Both the position numbers and the translations under genes were made by a program. Source: Halomonas faecis (lineage in GTDB: Bacteria; Pseudomonadota; Gammaproteobacteria; Pseudomonadales; Halomonadaceae). From it: 64,000 nucleotides of DNA. Positions 42,403-50,584 of this stretch are shown here, piece by piece. The notes beneath the pieces are model-generated. The model was not told the origin of the DNA, did not search any database, and saw only the letters and a program-made list of their open reading frames with translations. Each line of letters begins with the position of its first letter. The stretch's first letter is position 1. The stretch is taken from the NCBI RefSeq assembly GCF_010993975.1, contig NZ_JAACZO010000043.1, positions 124,001-188,000 on the forward strand, given 5' to 3'.

Positions 42403-43707
42403 CTACTGGGGCCCGGCGCCTTCGCGTACGCTTGGCGGCAGGTCAGGGTCATGCCGGCTCGATGCCCACGGCATCTCCAGAGCCTGTTCGAGTCGCGCCA
42501 GGCCTTCGCGCATCACCTCGGGTTCCGTCGTCAGCGGTGCAAGCAGGCGCAGCACGTTGCGCCGGCGGCCGCTGGGCATCAGCAGGACCCCCGCCTCGCG
42601 AGCGGCACTCAGCAGGGCCGCAAGATGCTGGGTTCCACTGGCGCCGGCGCTGTCCTCGAAGACGATACCGCGCATGCAGCCCAGCCCGGTCAGCGCGCCG
42701 ACCATCGGGAAGCGCTCGCGCAAGCGCTCATGGGCCTCGACGATGGCTGACTCCTGGGCCGCCCCCATGCGTTGCAGGCTGCCCTCGCTCATCAGGTCCA
42801 TCACTGCCAGGGAGGCCGCGCAGGCTACGGGATTACCCGAATAGGTGCCGCCCAGGCCGCCCTTGGGCGGGGCATCCATCAGCTCGGCCCTACCCGCCAC
42901 CGCCGCCAGCGGCAGCCCCGCCGCCATGCTCTTGCCCATCAGCAGCAGGTCGGGCTCGACGCCGAGGTGGGAAAAGGCGAATCGCTGGCCGGTACGCCCG
43001 AAGCCGGACTGGATCTCGTCGAGGATCAGTACGATGCCGTGAGCGTCGCACAGCGCCCGCAGGCGCCTGGCGAAATCGCTGCGCAGCCGACGAAAGCCCC
43101 CCTCGCCCTGCACCGGCTCGACGATGATGGCCGCCACCTCGTCGGCGGGAATCTCGACCTCGAACAGGCGCTCGAGCGCGGCCATGGCGTGGTCCGTTTC
43201 GACGCCGCCGTCGGGGCTGGGGAAGGGCAGGTGATGCACCGGGCCCGGCAGGGCACCGAGCCTCTCCTTGTAGGGCTTGACCTTGCCGTTGAGGTTCAAG
43301 GCAGCCAGGGTGCGGCCATGGAAGCCGTCGTCGAAGGCAATGATCGCCTGACGCCCGGTGGCGGCCCGGGCCACCTTGAGGGCGTTCTCGGTCGCTTCGG
43401 CGCCGCTGTTGGTCAGCATGCAGGCGAGCGGGTAGGTGACCGGCACGAAGGCATCCAGCGCCCTGGCGACCTCGAGGTAGCCGCGGTGTGGCAGGGCGTT
43501 GAAAGCGGAGTGCATCAGGCAGTCGATCTGCGCCTTGACCGCCTCGACGACCGCCGGATGGCCGTGGCCCAGGTTGAGCACGCCGATACCGCCGATGAAG
43601 TCGACATAGTGCCTGCCCTGTTCGTCCCAGACCTCGGCGTTGTATCCCCGCTCGATGCACAGCGGATGGACGACGTTCAGCGAGGCACTGATGTGCGGAA
43701 GATCCAT
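42403..43707 (-). CDS. Class III aminotransferase, probably 2-aminoadipate transaminase
   Basis: The 434-residue PLP enzyme has class III (GabT-like) motifs: MLTNSGAEATENALKVAR, FDDGFHGRTLAALNL, the PLP Asp in VLILDEIQSGFGRTG and the Lys in LLLMGKSMAAGLPLAAV. Sequence alone would give 4-aminobutyrate aminotransferase. Context next to hglS, amaB and amaA favours conversion of L-2-aminoadipate to 2-oxoadipate, as for the GabT-like enzyme of the P. putida lysine route. ATG 43707 follows AAGGGG and matches where homology begins; ATG 43752 is a weaker choice. The promoter side carries two copies of a shared 12-nt element. Confidence 0.82.
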   Translation of the reverse strand: MDLPHISASLNVVHPLCIERGYNAEVWDEQGRHYVDFIGGIGVLNLGHGHPAVVEAVKAQIDCLMHSAFNALPHRGYLEVARALDAFVPVTYPLACMLTNSGAEATENALKVARAATGRQAIIAFDDGFHGRTLAALNLNGKVKPYKERLGALPGPVHHLPFPSPDGGVETDHAMAALERLFEVEIPADEVAAIIVEPVQGEGGFRRLRSDFARRLRALCDAHGIVLILDEIQSGFGRTGQRFAFSHLGVEPDLLLMGKSMAAGLPLAAVAGRAELMDAPPKGGLGGTYSGNPVACAASLAVMDLMSEGSLQRMGAAQESAIVEAHERLRERFPMVGALTGLGCMRGIVFEDSAGASGTQHLAALLSAAREAGVLLMPSGRRRNVLRLLAPLTTEPEVMREGLARLEQALEMPWASSRHDPDLPPSVREGAGPQ

Positions 43708-43772
43708 GTCACGACCCCTTGCGTTCTCATTCGAGGAGAGCTCGTCAAGCATGTAAGCAGAGGCGAGCGACA

Positions 43773-43834
43773 CGCCTCAAACGAAAAAAAGGGGCAAAAA
43801 CATTCCAAAAAGTGATGCCTTCTCGTTTTAGGCG
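43773..43834. promoter_or_regulatory. Operator element pair upstream of the transaminase gene
   Basis: CGCCTCAAACGA (43773-43784) and TCGTTTTAGGCG (43823-43834) form an inverted repeat with one mismatch across 38 bp. Read leftward, the first is TCGTTTGAGGCG, identical to an element before amaB at 44875-44886. The likely binder is the LysR protein encoded between them. Confidence 0.6.
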
Positions 43835-43861
43835 CTAGCCCTGTGCAAAGTGGTCGTAAAT

Positions 43862-43878
43862 CATGCCTTTTAGGCATG
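43862..43878 (-). terminator. Hairpin at the 3' end of lysR
   Basis: CATGCCT-TTT-AGGCATG is a perfect 7-bp stem overlapping the last codons and stop of the LysR gene. On the leftward strand it is followed by ATTTACG, a weak T-containing tail, so it may be a modest terminator. Confidence 0.4.
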
Positions 43879-44829
43879 AACTTCGGCGCTCGTGCCGGCC
43901 GTGGCGCCGCCTTGGTGCTGCGCCGCGTCATCCGTCGTGGGCCGTTCGAGGTGCTCGAGGATCCAGTCGACGAAGCCCTTCACCTTGGCCAGCTCCGCCT
44001 TGTATTCCGGGAAGGCCAGGTAATAGGCATCGCGGCTGGTCAGCGAGAGCGCCCAGGGAATTACCAGTTGCCCCGCCGCGAGTTCCTCCTCGGCAAGGAA
44101 GCGGGGTACCAGCGCCACGCCACAGCCCGCCCGGGCAGCACGCAGGGTCATGGAGTAGGTATCGAAGCGTGGACCGTGATAGCTGTGCTCGGTGTAGAGA
44201 CCTTGGGCAGCGAACCAGTCGTGCCAGGCTTCCGGCCGAGTAGCGCTCTGCAGCAACACGAGTTGAGTCAGGGCCAAAGGATCGTCGACGCCGCCAGCCG
44301 GCATGACCGAGGGCGAACAGACCGCCACCACCTCCTCGTCCAGCAGCTTGATGCACTCGGCTTTCGGCCAGGCGCCGTGGCCGAAGAAAAAAGCCACGTC
44401 GACGTGCTGTTCTTCGAGATCGAAGGGCTCCACGCGGTTGCTGATGTTCAGATAGACGTCGGGATGACGAAAGCGAAAGCCCTTGAGCCGGGGAATCAGC
44501 CAGCGGGCGCCGAAGGTGGGCAGAGTGGTGATGTTGAGCACCTCGCTCTGGCCACCGTAGGACTGCATGTAGCGGGTGGACATCTCGACTTGGGCGAGGA
44601 TCTTGCGCACTTCGGTCAGGTACAACGACCCCTCGGGGGTGACCTGGAGGCGCTTGCGCACCCGCCGGAACAGGGGGTGCTCGAGCACCGACTCCAGCTG
44701 AGCCACCTGTTTGCTGACGGCGCTTTGGGTCAGATTCAGCTCTTCGGCAGCGCGCGTGAAGCTGAGGTGGCGTGCCGAGGCCTCGAAGCACTGCATGGCG
44801 GTCAGGGTGGGCAAGTGACGACGGTTCAT
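43870..44829 (-). CDS. LysR-family regulator of the pipecolate/lysine cluster
   Basis: The 319-residue protein has a LysR helix-turn-helix (residues about 8-65, LTAMQCFEASARHLSFTRAAEELNLTQSAVSKQVAQLE) and a co-inducer domain of the GcvA/AmpR type. ATG 44829 starts right before homology (NRRHLPTL). It is divergent from amaB and lies just behind the transaminase-hglS pair, as the LysR gene does in P. putida. The shared element TCGTTTGAGGCG in both flanking promoters is probably its site. The co-inducer may be a lysine-route intermediate. Confidence 0.88.
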   Translation of the reverse strand: MNRRHLPTLTAMQCFEASARHLSFTRAAEELNLTQSAVSKQVAQLESVLEHPLFRRVRKRLQVTPEGSLYLTEVRKILAQVEMSTRYMQSYGGQSEVLNITTLPTFGARWLIPRLKGFRFRHPDVYLNISNRVEPFDLEEQHVDVAFFFGHGAWPKAECIKLLDEEVVAVCSPSVMPAGGVDDPLALTQLVLLQSATRPEAWHDWFAAQGLYTEHSYHGPRFDTYSMTLRAARAGCGVALVPRFLAEEELAAGQLVIPWALSLTSRDAYYLAFPEYKAELAKVKGFVDWILEHLERPTTDDAAQHQGGATAGTSAEVHA

Positions 44830-44874
44830 GGAATAGCCTTGCAAGAAAAAAAGGAATGATCTTCGTATAAAACG

Positions 44875-44890
44875 TCGTTTGAGGCGGGTC
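44875..44890. promoter_or_regulatory. Operator element upstream of amaB
   Basis: TCGTTTGAGGCGGGTC at 44875-44890 matches the leftward-read sequence upstream of the transaminase (TCGTTTGAGGCGTGTC) at 15 of 16 bases. Here it lies between lysR and amaB, 61 bp before the amaB start. Conservation in two promoters of one pathway points to a common regulator. Confidence 0.6.
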
Positions 44891-44950
44891 AAGTGCCGTA
44901 GCAATACTGCTTGTGTTCTCAACGCAGGTATATCAGCAGTCGGAGGAAGA

Positions 44951-46444
44951 ATGATCGATTCCATCATGCAGCGGCTAGGCGTGGCCGAGTCCCAGTACCG
45001 CGGCGGCGATTATGCCGTGGCCTCTCCCACCGATGGCAACGCGATCGGCCAAGTTCGCCTGGAGAGCGGCAACGAGGTCAAGTCGCGCATCGATCGTGCC
45101 CAGGCGGCCTTCGAGGCCTGGCGTCGGGTACCGGCGCCGCGCCGCGGCGAGCTGGTGCGCCTGTTCGGCGAGCAGCTGCGCCGCCACAAGGAGGATCTCG
45201 GCACCCTGGTGACCCTGGAGTGCGGCAAGATCTACCAGGAGGGCCTCGGCGAAGTGCAGGAGATGATCGACATCTGCGATCTCGCCGTCGGCCAGTCGCG
45301 CCAGCTCTACGGCCTGACCATCGCCTCCGAGCGTCCCGGCCACCACATGCGCGAGAGCTGGCACCCGCTGGGGCCGATCGGCCTGATCACCGCGTTCAAC
45401 TTCCCCGTAGCACCGTGGGCCTGGAACGCTGCCCTGGCGCTGGTGTGCGGCAACAGCCTGCTGTGGAAGCCCTCCGAGAAGACGCCGCTCTGCGCCCTGG
45501 CCTGCCAGGCACTGCTCGAGCGCGCCATGGATGAGTTCGGCGGCGAGGCGCCGCGAGACCTCAGTCAGGTCGTCATCGGCGAGCGCGAGGCCGGCGAGAT
45601 GCTGGTCGACGATCCGCGCGTGCCGCTGATCAGCGCCACCGGCAGCACCCGCATGGGCCGCGAGGTCGCTCCCCGGGTGGCCGCGCGGTTCGGCCGTAGC
45701 ATCCTCGAGCTGGGCGGCAACAACGCCATGATTCTCGCCCCCAGCGCCGACCTGGACATGGCGGTGCGCGCCATCCTGTTCTCTGCGGTGGGTACCGCCG
45801 GCCAGCGCTGCACCACCCTGCGCCGGCTGATCGTGCATGAATCCGTGCGCGACGAAGTCCTCGAGCGAGTCAAGAAGGCCTACGCCAACGTCAGCATCGG
45901 CGATCCCATGGCGGGCAATCTGGTCGGTCCGCTGATCGATGCGCAGGCCTACGGCCAGATGCAGTCCGTGCTCGACAAGGCGCGCAAGCAGGGCGCCAAG
46001 GTCTACGGCGGTGAGCGCCGTCTGGCCGAGGAGTATCCCAACGCCTACTACGTGGCGCCCGCCATCGTCGAAGTCGAGCAGCAGGACGAGCTGGTCGAAC
46101 ACGAGACCTTCGCGCCGATCCTCTACGTGATGACCTACCGCGACTTCGACGACGCCATGGCGCTGCAGAACGACGTGCCGCAAGGACTCTCCTCCTGCAT
46201 CTTCACCACCGACGTGCGCGAGGCCGAGGCCTTCGTCTCGGACACCGGCAGCGACTGCGGCATCGCCAACGTCAACATCGGTCCCAGCGGCGCCGAGATC
46301 GGCGGTGCCTTCGGCGGCGAGAAGGAAACCGGTGGTGGCCGCGAGTCGGGGTCCGACGTGTGGAAGAGCTACATGCGGCGCCAGACCAATACCGTGAACT
46401 ACTCCCGCGAGCTGCCGCTGGCGCAGGGCATTCGCTTCGATTGA
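44951..46444 (+). CDS. amaB: AmaB, L-aminoadipate-semialdehyde/piperidine-6-carboxylate dehydrogenase
   Basis: The 497-residue aldehyde dehydrogenase has the NAD-site LITAFNFPVAPWAWNAAL, the Glu in ILELGGNNAMI and the catalytic Cys in GTAGQRCTTLRR. The GQRCTTLRR form and the end QTNTVNYSRELPLAQGIRFD are those of the ALDH7 (antiquitin/AmaB) group. It oxidises piperidine-6-carboxylate/aminoadipate semialdehyde to L-2-aminoadipate. GGAGGAAGA precedes ATG 44951. amaA follows after 41 bp. Confidence 0.92.
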   Translation: MIDSIMQRLGVAESQYRGGDYAVASPTDGNAIGQVRLESGNEVKSRIDRAQAAFEAWRRVPAPRRGELVRLFGEQLRRHKEDLGTLVTLECGKIYQEGLGEVQEMIDICDLAVGQSRQLYGLTIASERPGHHMRESWHPLGPIGLITAFNFPVAPWAWNAALALVCGNSLLWKPSEKTPLCALACQALLERAMDEFGGEAPRDLSQVVIGEREAGEMLVDDPRVPLISATGSTRMGREVAPRVAARFGRSILELGGNNAMILAPSADLDMAVRAILFSAVGTAGQRCTTLRRLIVHESVRDEVLERVKKAYANVSIGDPMAGNLVGPLIDAQAYGQMQSVLDKARKQGAKVYGGERRLAEEYPNAYYVAPAIVEVEQQDELVEHETFAPILYVMTYRDFDDAMALQNDVPQGLSSCIFTTDVREAEAFVSDTGSDCGIANVNIGPSGAEIGGAFGGEKETGGGRESGSDVWKSYMRRQTNTVNYSRELPLAQGIRFD

Positions 46445-46485
46445 TGAGGGCCCCGTCGCGAGCTGCGCAGCCATGAGGAGGTGTC

Positions 46486-47766
46486 ATGAAGGAACAGTGC
46501 CTGTGGCACGAGACGTCACCTGAGCCGGCGCCGGAGTTGCCTGCCCTGGAGGGTGCCCAGTCCGCCGAGGTGGTGGTGGTCGGCGGGGGTATCACCGGGC
46601 TGAGCACGGCGCTGCACCTCGCCGAGGCGGGCACCGTCGTGACGCTGATCGAGGCCGGCGAGGTCCCCAGCGGCGGCTCGGGCCGCAGCGTCGGCCTGGT
46701 CAACGCCGGGTTGTGGATTCCTCCGGATGACATCGCCGAGGCCTTGGGTAAGGAAGACGGCGAGCGGGCCAATGCCATCCTCGGCGCCGCGCCTGCCGAG
46801 GTCTTTGCGCTGATCGAGCGTCACGGCATCGAGTGTCAGGCCACCCGCAGCGGTACGCTGCACCTGGCGCATAACGCCAAGGGCGAACAGGAGCTGGCGC
46901 GGCGCGCCGAGCAGTTCCAACAGCGCGGCGCGCCGGTGGAACTGCTCGAGGACGATGCGTGCTGGCAGAAGGTGGGCACGCGGCGTATCCGTCGTGCGCT
47001 GCTGGATCGCCGGGCGGGTACGCTCAACCCTGCCGCTTATACCCGAGGCCTGGCCCGGGCGGCGGCCGGCGCCGGTGCGCTGCTCTACGCTCGCAGCCCC
47101 GCCCTGGGCGTGGCGCGCGAGGGGGAGGATTGGCGGGTCACGACGCCGCACGGCAGCGTTGTGGCGCCGCGCCTGGTGCTTGCCACCAATGCCTATACCG
47201 AGGAGGAGTGGAACCAGGTCCGCCAGCACTTCTTTCCCGGTCACTTCTTCCAGGTCGCTTCTCCCCCGCTGCCGGAGGAGGTCGCCGGCGACATTCTGCC
47301 CGAGCGGCAGGGAGCCTGGGACACCCGCATGGTGTTGAGCAGCATGCGGCGTGACGCCGAGGGTCGCTTGATCCTGGGCAGCCTGGGGCGTGGCGACGGG
47401 CGCCCGCAGGCCTACGTGCGCTGCTGGGCAGAGCGTATCCAGCGTCACTACTTTCCCCAACTGGGGCGTGTCGACTGGGCGTGCACCTGGACGGGGCGGA
47501 TCGCCTTCACGCCCGACCACACGCTGCGCCTGTTCGAACCAGCCCCCGGCATTCTGGGTGCCACTGGCTACAACGGGCGCGGTATCACCACCGGCACGGT
47601 GGTGGGCAGCGGCCTTGCCCGTTATCTGACCCATGGCGACGACGCCCTGCTGCCGCTGCCGATCCGTTCGCCAAGGCCCATCCAGGCCAAGCCCCTGTGG
47701 AGTTCGTCCTACGAAGGCGGCTTCACCCTGTATCACACCGGCCAGTGCCTGCGGGTGCTGATCTGA
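46486..47766 (+). CDS. amaA: AmaA, L-pipecolate oxidase (FAD-dependent)
   Basis: The 426-residue DAO-family flavoprotein has the N-terminal dinucleotide motif VVVGGGITGLSTALHLAEAG. The following GGSGRSVGLVNAGLWIPPDD segment is typical of AmaA-like pipecolate oxidases, and the C-terminal FAD loop is GATGYNGRGITTGTVVGSGLARYL. It would oxidise L-pipecolate to piperidine-6-carboxylate, the substrate of AmaB. GAGGAGG precedes ATG 46486. Other glycine/sarcosine-oxidase-like enzymes share the fold, but pairing with amaB and hglS decides the call. The NhaC-family gene follows after 78 bp. Confidence 0.88.
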   Translation: MKEQCLWHETSPEPAPELPALEGAQSAEVVVVGGGITGLSTALHLAEAGTVVTLIEAGEVPSGGSGRSVGLVNAGLWIPPDDIAEALGKEDGERANAILGAAPAEVFALIERHGIECQATRSGTLHLAHNAKGEQELARRAEQFQQRGAPVELLEDDACWQKVGTRRIRRALLDRRAGTLNPAAYTRGLARAAAGAGALLYARSPALGVAREGEDWRVTTPHGSVVAPRLVLATNAYTEEEWNQVRQHFFPGHFFQVASPPLPEEVAGDILPERQGAWDTRMVLSSMRRDAEGRLILGSLGRGDGRPQAYVRCWAERIQRHYFPQLGRVDWACTWTGRIAFTPDHTLRLFEPAPGILGATGYNGRGITTGTVVGSGLARYLTHGDDALLPLPIRSPRPIQAKPLWSSSYEGGFTLYHTGQCLRVLI

Positions 47767-47844
47767 CGGGATTGCCCATAACTACCAACGATTCTCGAGC
47801 CAACGACAGCAAACAATGCCAATTACAGCGCTGAGGACCACAAC

Positions 47845-49401
47845 ATGACCGACCCAGCAGTATCCAAGCCATATCCCAAGCCGAGCCTTCTCCTTGCTCT
47901 GACACCTGTCGTGCTGACGCTTATCGCCATCGGCGTGCAGATCTTCTATTTTGGCGATTTCACGCCGCATATCCCTCTGGCCATCGGCCTGGCCATCACC
48001 TCGCTGGTGGGGCTCAAGCTCGGCTTTAGGTGGAAGCGCATCGAGGAGGGAGTCTTCCACGTCATCCACATCTCCCTGCCCTCGGTCTCGGTGCTGATCT
48101 GCGTTGGCATGATCATCGGCGTGTGGATCGCCAGCGGCACCGTACCGAGTCTCATCTACTATGGCCTGACCCTGCTCTCGCCGGCCTTCTTTCTTGCCGC
48201 CGCCATGCTGCTATGCTCGGTCGTTTCCCTGTCGCTGGGGACCTCCTGGGGCACCGTCGGCACGGTGGGCCTGGCGCTGATGGGGATCGGCGCAGGGTTC
48301 GACATCCCGATGTACTGGACGGCGGGTGCCGTGGTCTCTGGGGCCTTCTTCGGCGACAAGGTCTCGCCGTTGTCCGACACGACCAATCTGGCCCCGGCCG
48401 TGACGGGCACGGACGTGTTCTCGCACATCAAGAACCTGATGCCGACCACCATACCGGCGATGCTAATCGCCCTGGCCATCTATCTGGTGGCGGGCTTCAC
48501 GCTGATCGACGACCAGGCGGCCTCCTTCGAGAGGATCAATGCCATCACGTCCTCGCTGAACGAGAACTTCACGATCTCCGGCTGGCTGCTGTTGCCGGCA
48601 CTGCTGGTCATCGCGCTGGCCGTGAAACGCATGCCGCCCATTCCCTCGCTGTTTGCCGGCGTCCTGGCCGGTGCGGCGACCGCCATGCTCGTGCAGGGAG
48701 TCGGCCTGCATGAGGTAGTGACCTACGCCAACTACGGCTACACCATCGAGACTGGCGTCGAAGCGATGGACAGCCTGCTCAACCGCGGCGGAATCCAGTC
48801 GATGATGTGGACCATCTCGCTGATCCTGATTGCGCTGGGCTTCGGCGGCGCGCTGGAGAAGACCGGCTGCTTGGAGACCATCATCAAGGCGATCATGGCC
48901 AAGGTGACGAGCTTCCGGGGCGTGCAGACCTCGGCCATGCTGACGTCACTGTCCACCAACCTGGTCGCCGGCGACCCGTACCTCTCGATCGCCCTGCCGG
49001 GGCGCATGTATGCGCCGACGTATCGCGGCCTGGGCTATTCGACGCTGAACCTCTCCAGAGCCATCGAGGAGGGCGGTACGCTGATGTCGCCGCTGGTGCC
49101 CTGGAACGCCGGTGGTGCCTTCGTCATCAGCGCCCTGGGGCTCGGCATCGTCGAGGGCAATGTGGAAAACCTGCTCTACATCCCGCTGGCCTTTGCCTGC
49201 TGGATTTCACCGCTGATCGGCATCTTCTACGCCCAGTTCGGCCTATTTTCGCCCAAGGCCAGCGAGGCCGAGCAGCGGCTATGGCAAGAACAGCAGGAAG
49301 CCATTGCCACACGCGAGGATCTTGGCGCCGCCGCCGATGCCGCCGTTGTGGCCGAGGAGCCAGATTCTGGTTCGGCTCCTTCCGCGACGTTGGGCCGCTA
49401 G
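47845..49401 (+). CDS. NhaC-family Na+/H+ antiporter-like transporter
   Basis: The 518-residue membrane protein has about twelve helices and the NhaC signature FFGDKVSPLSDTTNLAPAVTGTDVFSHIKNL, with a second repeat near STNLVAGDPYLSIALPGRM. The C-terminal 40 residues are acidic and Ala-rich. NhaC members include true Na+/H+ antiporters, exchangers such as MleN and predicted lysine transporters (LysW). Its place directly after amaBA suggests it imports lysine, pipecolate or a related solute. That is inference; pH or salt homeostasis is the alternative. Confidence 0.85.
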   Translation: MTDPAVSKPYPKPSLLLALTPVVLTLIAIGVQIFYFGDFTPHIPLAIGLAITSLVGLKLGFRWKRIEEGVFHVIHISLPSVSVLICVGMIIGVWIASGTVPSLIYYGLTLLSPAFFLAAAMLLCSVVSLSLGTSWGTVGTVGLALMGIGAGFDIPMYWTAGAVVSGAFFGDKVSPLSDTTNLAPAVTGTDVFSHIKNLMPTTIPAMLIALAIYLVAGFTLIDDQAASFERINAITSSLNENFTISGWLLLPALLVIALAVKRMPPIPSLFAGVLAGAATAMLVQGVGLHEVVTYANYGYTIETGVEAMDSLLNRGGIQSMMWTISLILIALGFGGALEKTGCLETIIKAIMAKVTSFRGVQTSAMLTSLSTNLVAGDPYLSIALPGRMYAPTYRGLGYSTLNLSRAIEEGGTLMSPLVPWNAGGAFVISALGLGIVEGNVENLLYIPLAFACWISPLIGIFYAQFGLFSPKASEAEQRLWQEQQEAIATREDLGAAADAAVVAEEPDSGSAPSATLGR

Positions 49402-49410
49402 GCTGGTGTA

Positions 49411-49467
49411 TTCACCACCGACGGCGATGCCCAGGAAGTGCGCTCCATGAACATGACCGGGGGTTGA
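49411..49467 (+). pseudogene. moaA: Remnant of a second moaA 3' end
   Basis: This 57-nt stretch translates to FTTDGDAQEVRSMNMTGG and a stop. The intact MoaA at 39961 ends [18 protein letters not shown] and a stop. The DNA matches moaA 40912-40968 at 49 of 57 bases. It starts 9 nt after the NhaC stop and has no upstream moaA sequence, so it is a truncated leftover, not a gene. The differences show it is not a recent exact duplication. Confidence 0.85.
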
Positions 49468-49527
49468 GCTTGCCGCCATGACGAAATTTCCCGATTCTTG
49501 GGGCTTTGCGACCTGTCGGGAGAAACC

Positions 49528-50481
49528 ATGCTCAACCCGCGTGCTCTGGCCTATCTGGGTGAGGTGATCCGGCGCGGTTCGCTGCGCAAGGCGGCGACCC
49601 ACCTGGCCATCGACGCCTCGGCGATCAGTCGTCAGCTGAAGGGGCTCGAGGAGGAGCTCGGCGTGGCGGTGGTCGAGCGTCACGGCAGCGGCGTGCGCGC
49701 CACGCCGGCCGGTCGCCTGCTGGTCGATCACTACCATGCCCAGCGCACCGCCGAAGAGGCGGTGCTGTCTCAGCTCATGGCTCTGCAAGGGCTGGAGCGC
49801 GGTGAGGTGCGCATCGCCGTGGGCGAAGGCTTCATCAGCGATCTCATTTCGGCGCCCCTGCAATCCTTCATGGCGGCCTTTCCCGGCATCGAGCTCGAAG
49901 TGTTGATGGCCGGCGTCAACGAAGCCATGGCCCTGGTCAAGGAAGGGGAGGTGGAACTGGCGCTGCTCTACGCGCCCCCCGTCGATCCGCTGCTCCAGCC
50001 CCATGTCGAGACTCGTCAGCCATTGGACCTGATCGTCCCGCCGGCGCATCCACTGCTGGCGCTCGGGCGGCCAGTGGGGCTCGCCGACCTGGCCGAGTGG
50101 CCGCTGGGGCTCATGGACAACTGCTTCGGCATGCGCCAGATGGTCAACCAGGTGGCCCAGCAGGAGCGGGTGCACCTGCGCGCGCGGCTGCGCACCAATT
50201 CGGTGGCGGTGCTCAAGAATTTCGTGCGTTCCGGCATCGGCATCACCTTCATGCCGGAGCTGACGGTAATGGAAGAGGTGCGCCAGGGCGACATCCGGGT
50301 ACTGCCGCTATCCCATCCGGCGCTCAGCGGCGCCCGGGCCCAGATCGTCAGCCGGGCCGGGCGTGAGTTGACGGTGGCCGCCCAGGCCTGCGTCGACCAT
50401 CTGCGACGCGGCATGCGCTTTCTCAATGCCGATGCGCCGCGGCTGCTGGACGAGCAAGCGTTGTCGTCAATGCAACGCTAA
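49528..50481 (+). CDS. LysR-family transcriptional regulator
   Basis: The 317-residue protein has the LysR helix-turn-helix (about 2-60, YLGEVIRRGSLRKAATHLAIDASAISRQLKGLEEELG) and a co-inducer domain with FMAAFPGIELEVLMAG and RSGIGITFMPELTV. GGGAG precedes ATG 49528. It lies 103 bp upstream of the TRAP transporter genes in the same direction and is a likely regulator of them, or it may act elsewhere. The substrate is unknown. Confidence 0.87.
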   Translation: MLNPRALAYLGEVIRRGSLRKAATHLAIDASAISRQLKGLEEELGVAVVERHGSGVRATPAGRLLVDHYHAQRTAEEAVLSQLMALQGLERGEVRIAVGEGFISDLISAPLQSFMAAFPGIELEVLMAGVNEAMALVKEGEVELALLYAPPVDPLLQPHVETRQPLDLIVPPAHPLLALGRPVGLADLAEWPLGLMDNCFGMRQMVNQVAQQERVHLRARLRTNSVAVLKNFVRSGIGITFMPELTVMEEVRQGDIRVLPLSHPALSGARAQIVSRAGRELTVAAQACVDHLRRGMRFLNADAPRLLDEQALSSMQR

Positions 50482-50584
50482 GCGAATTGCATCGTCAACG
50501 GATCAATGGCTAGCCTGCACAAGGCGATATCTTCCACGGTCAGGCGCCCTGAGTGCGCCGCCCGACAACAACAAGGAGTTGCCG

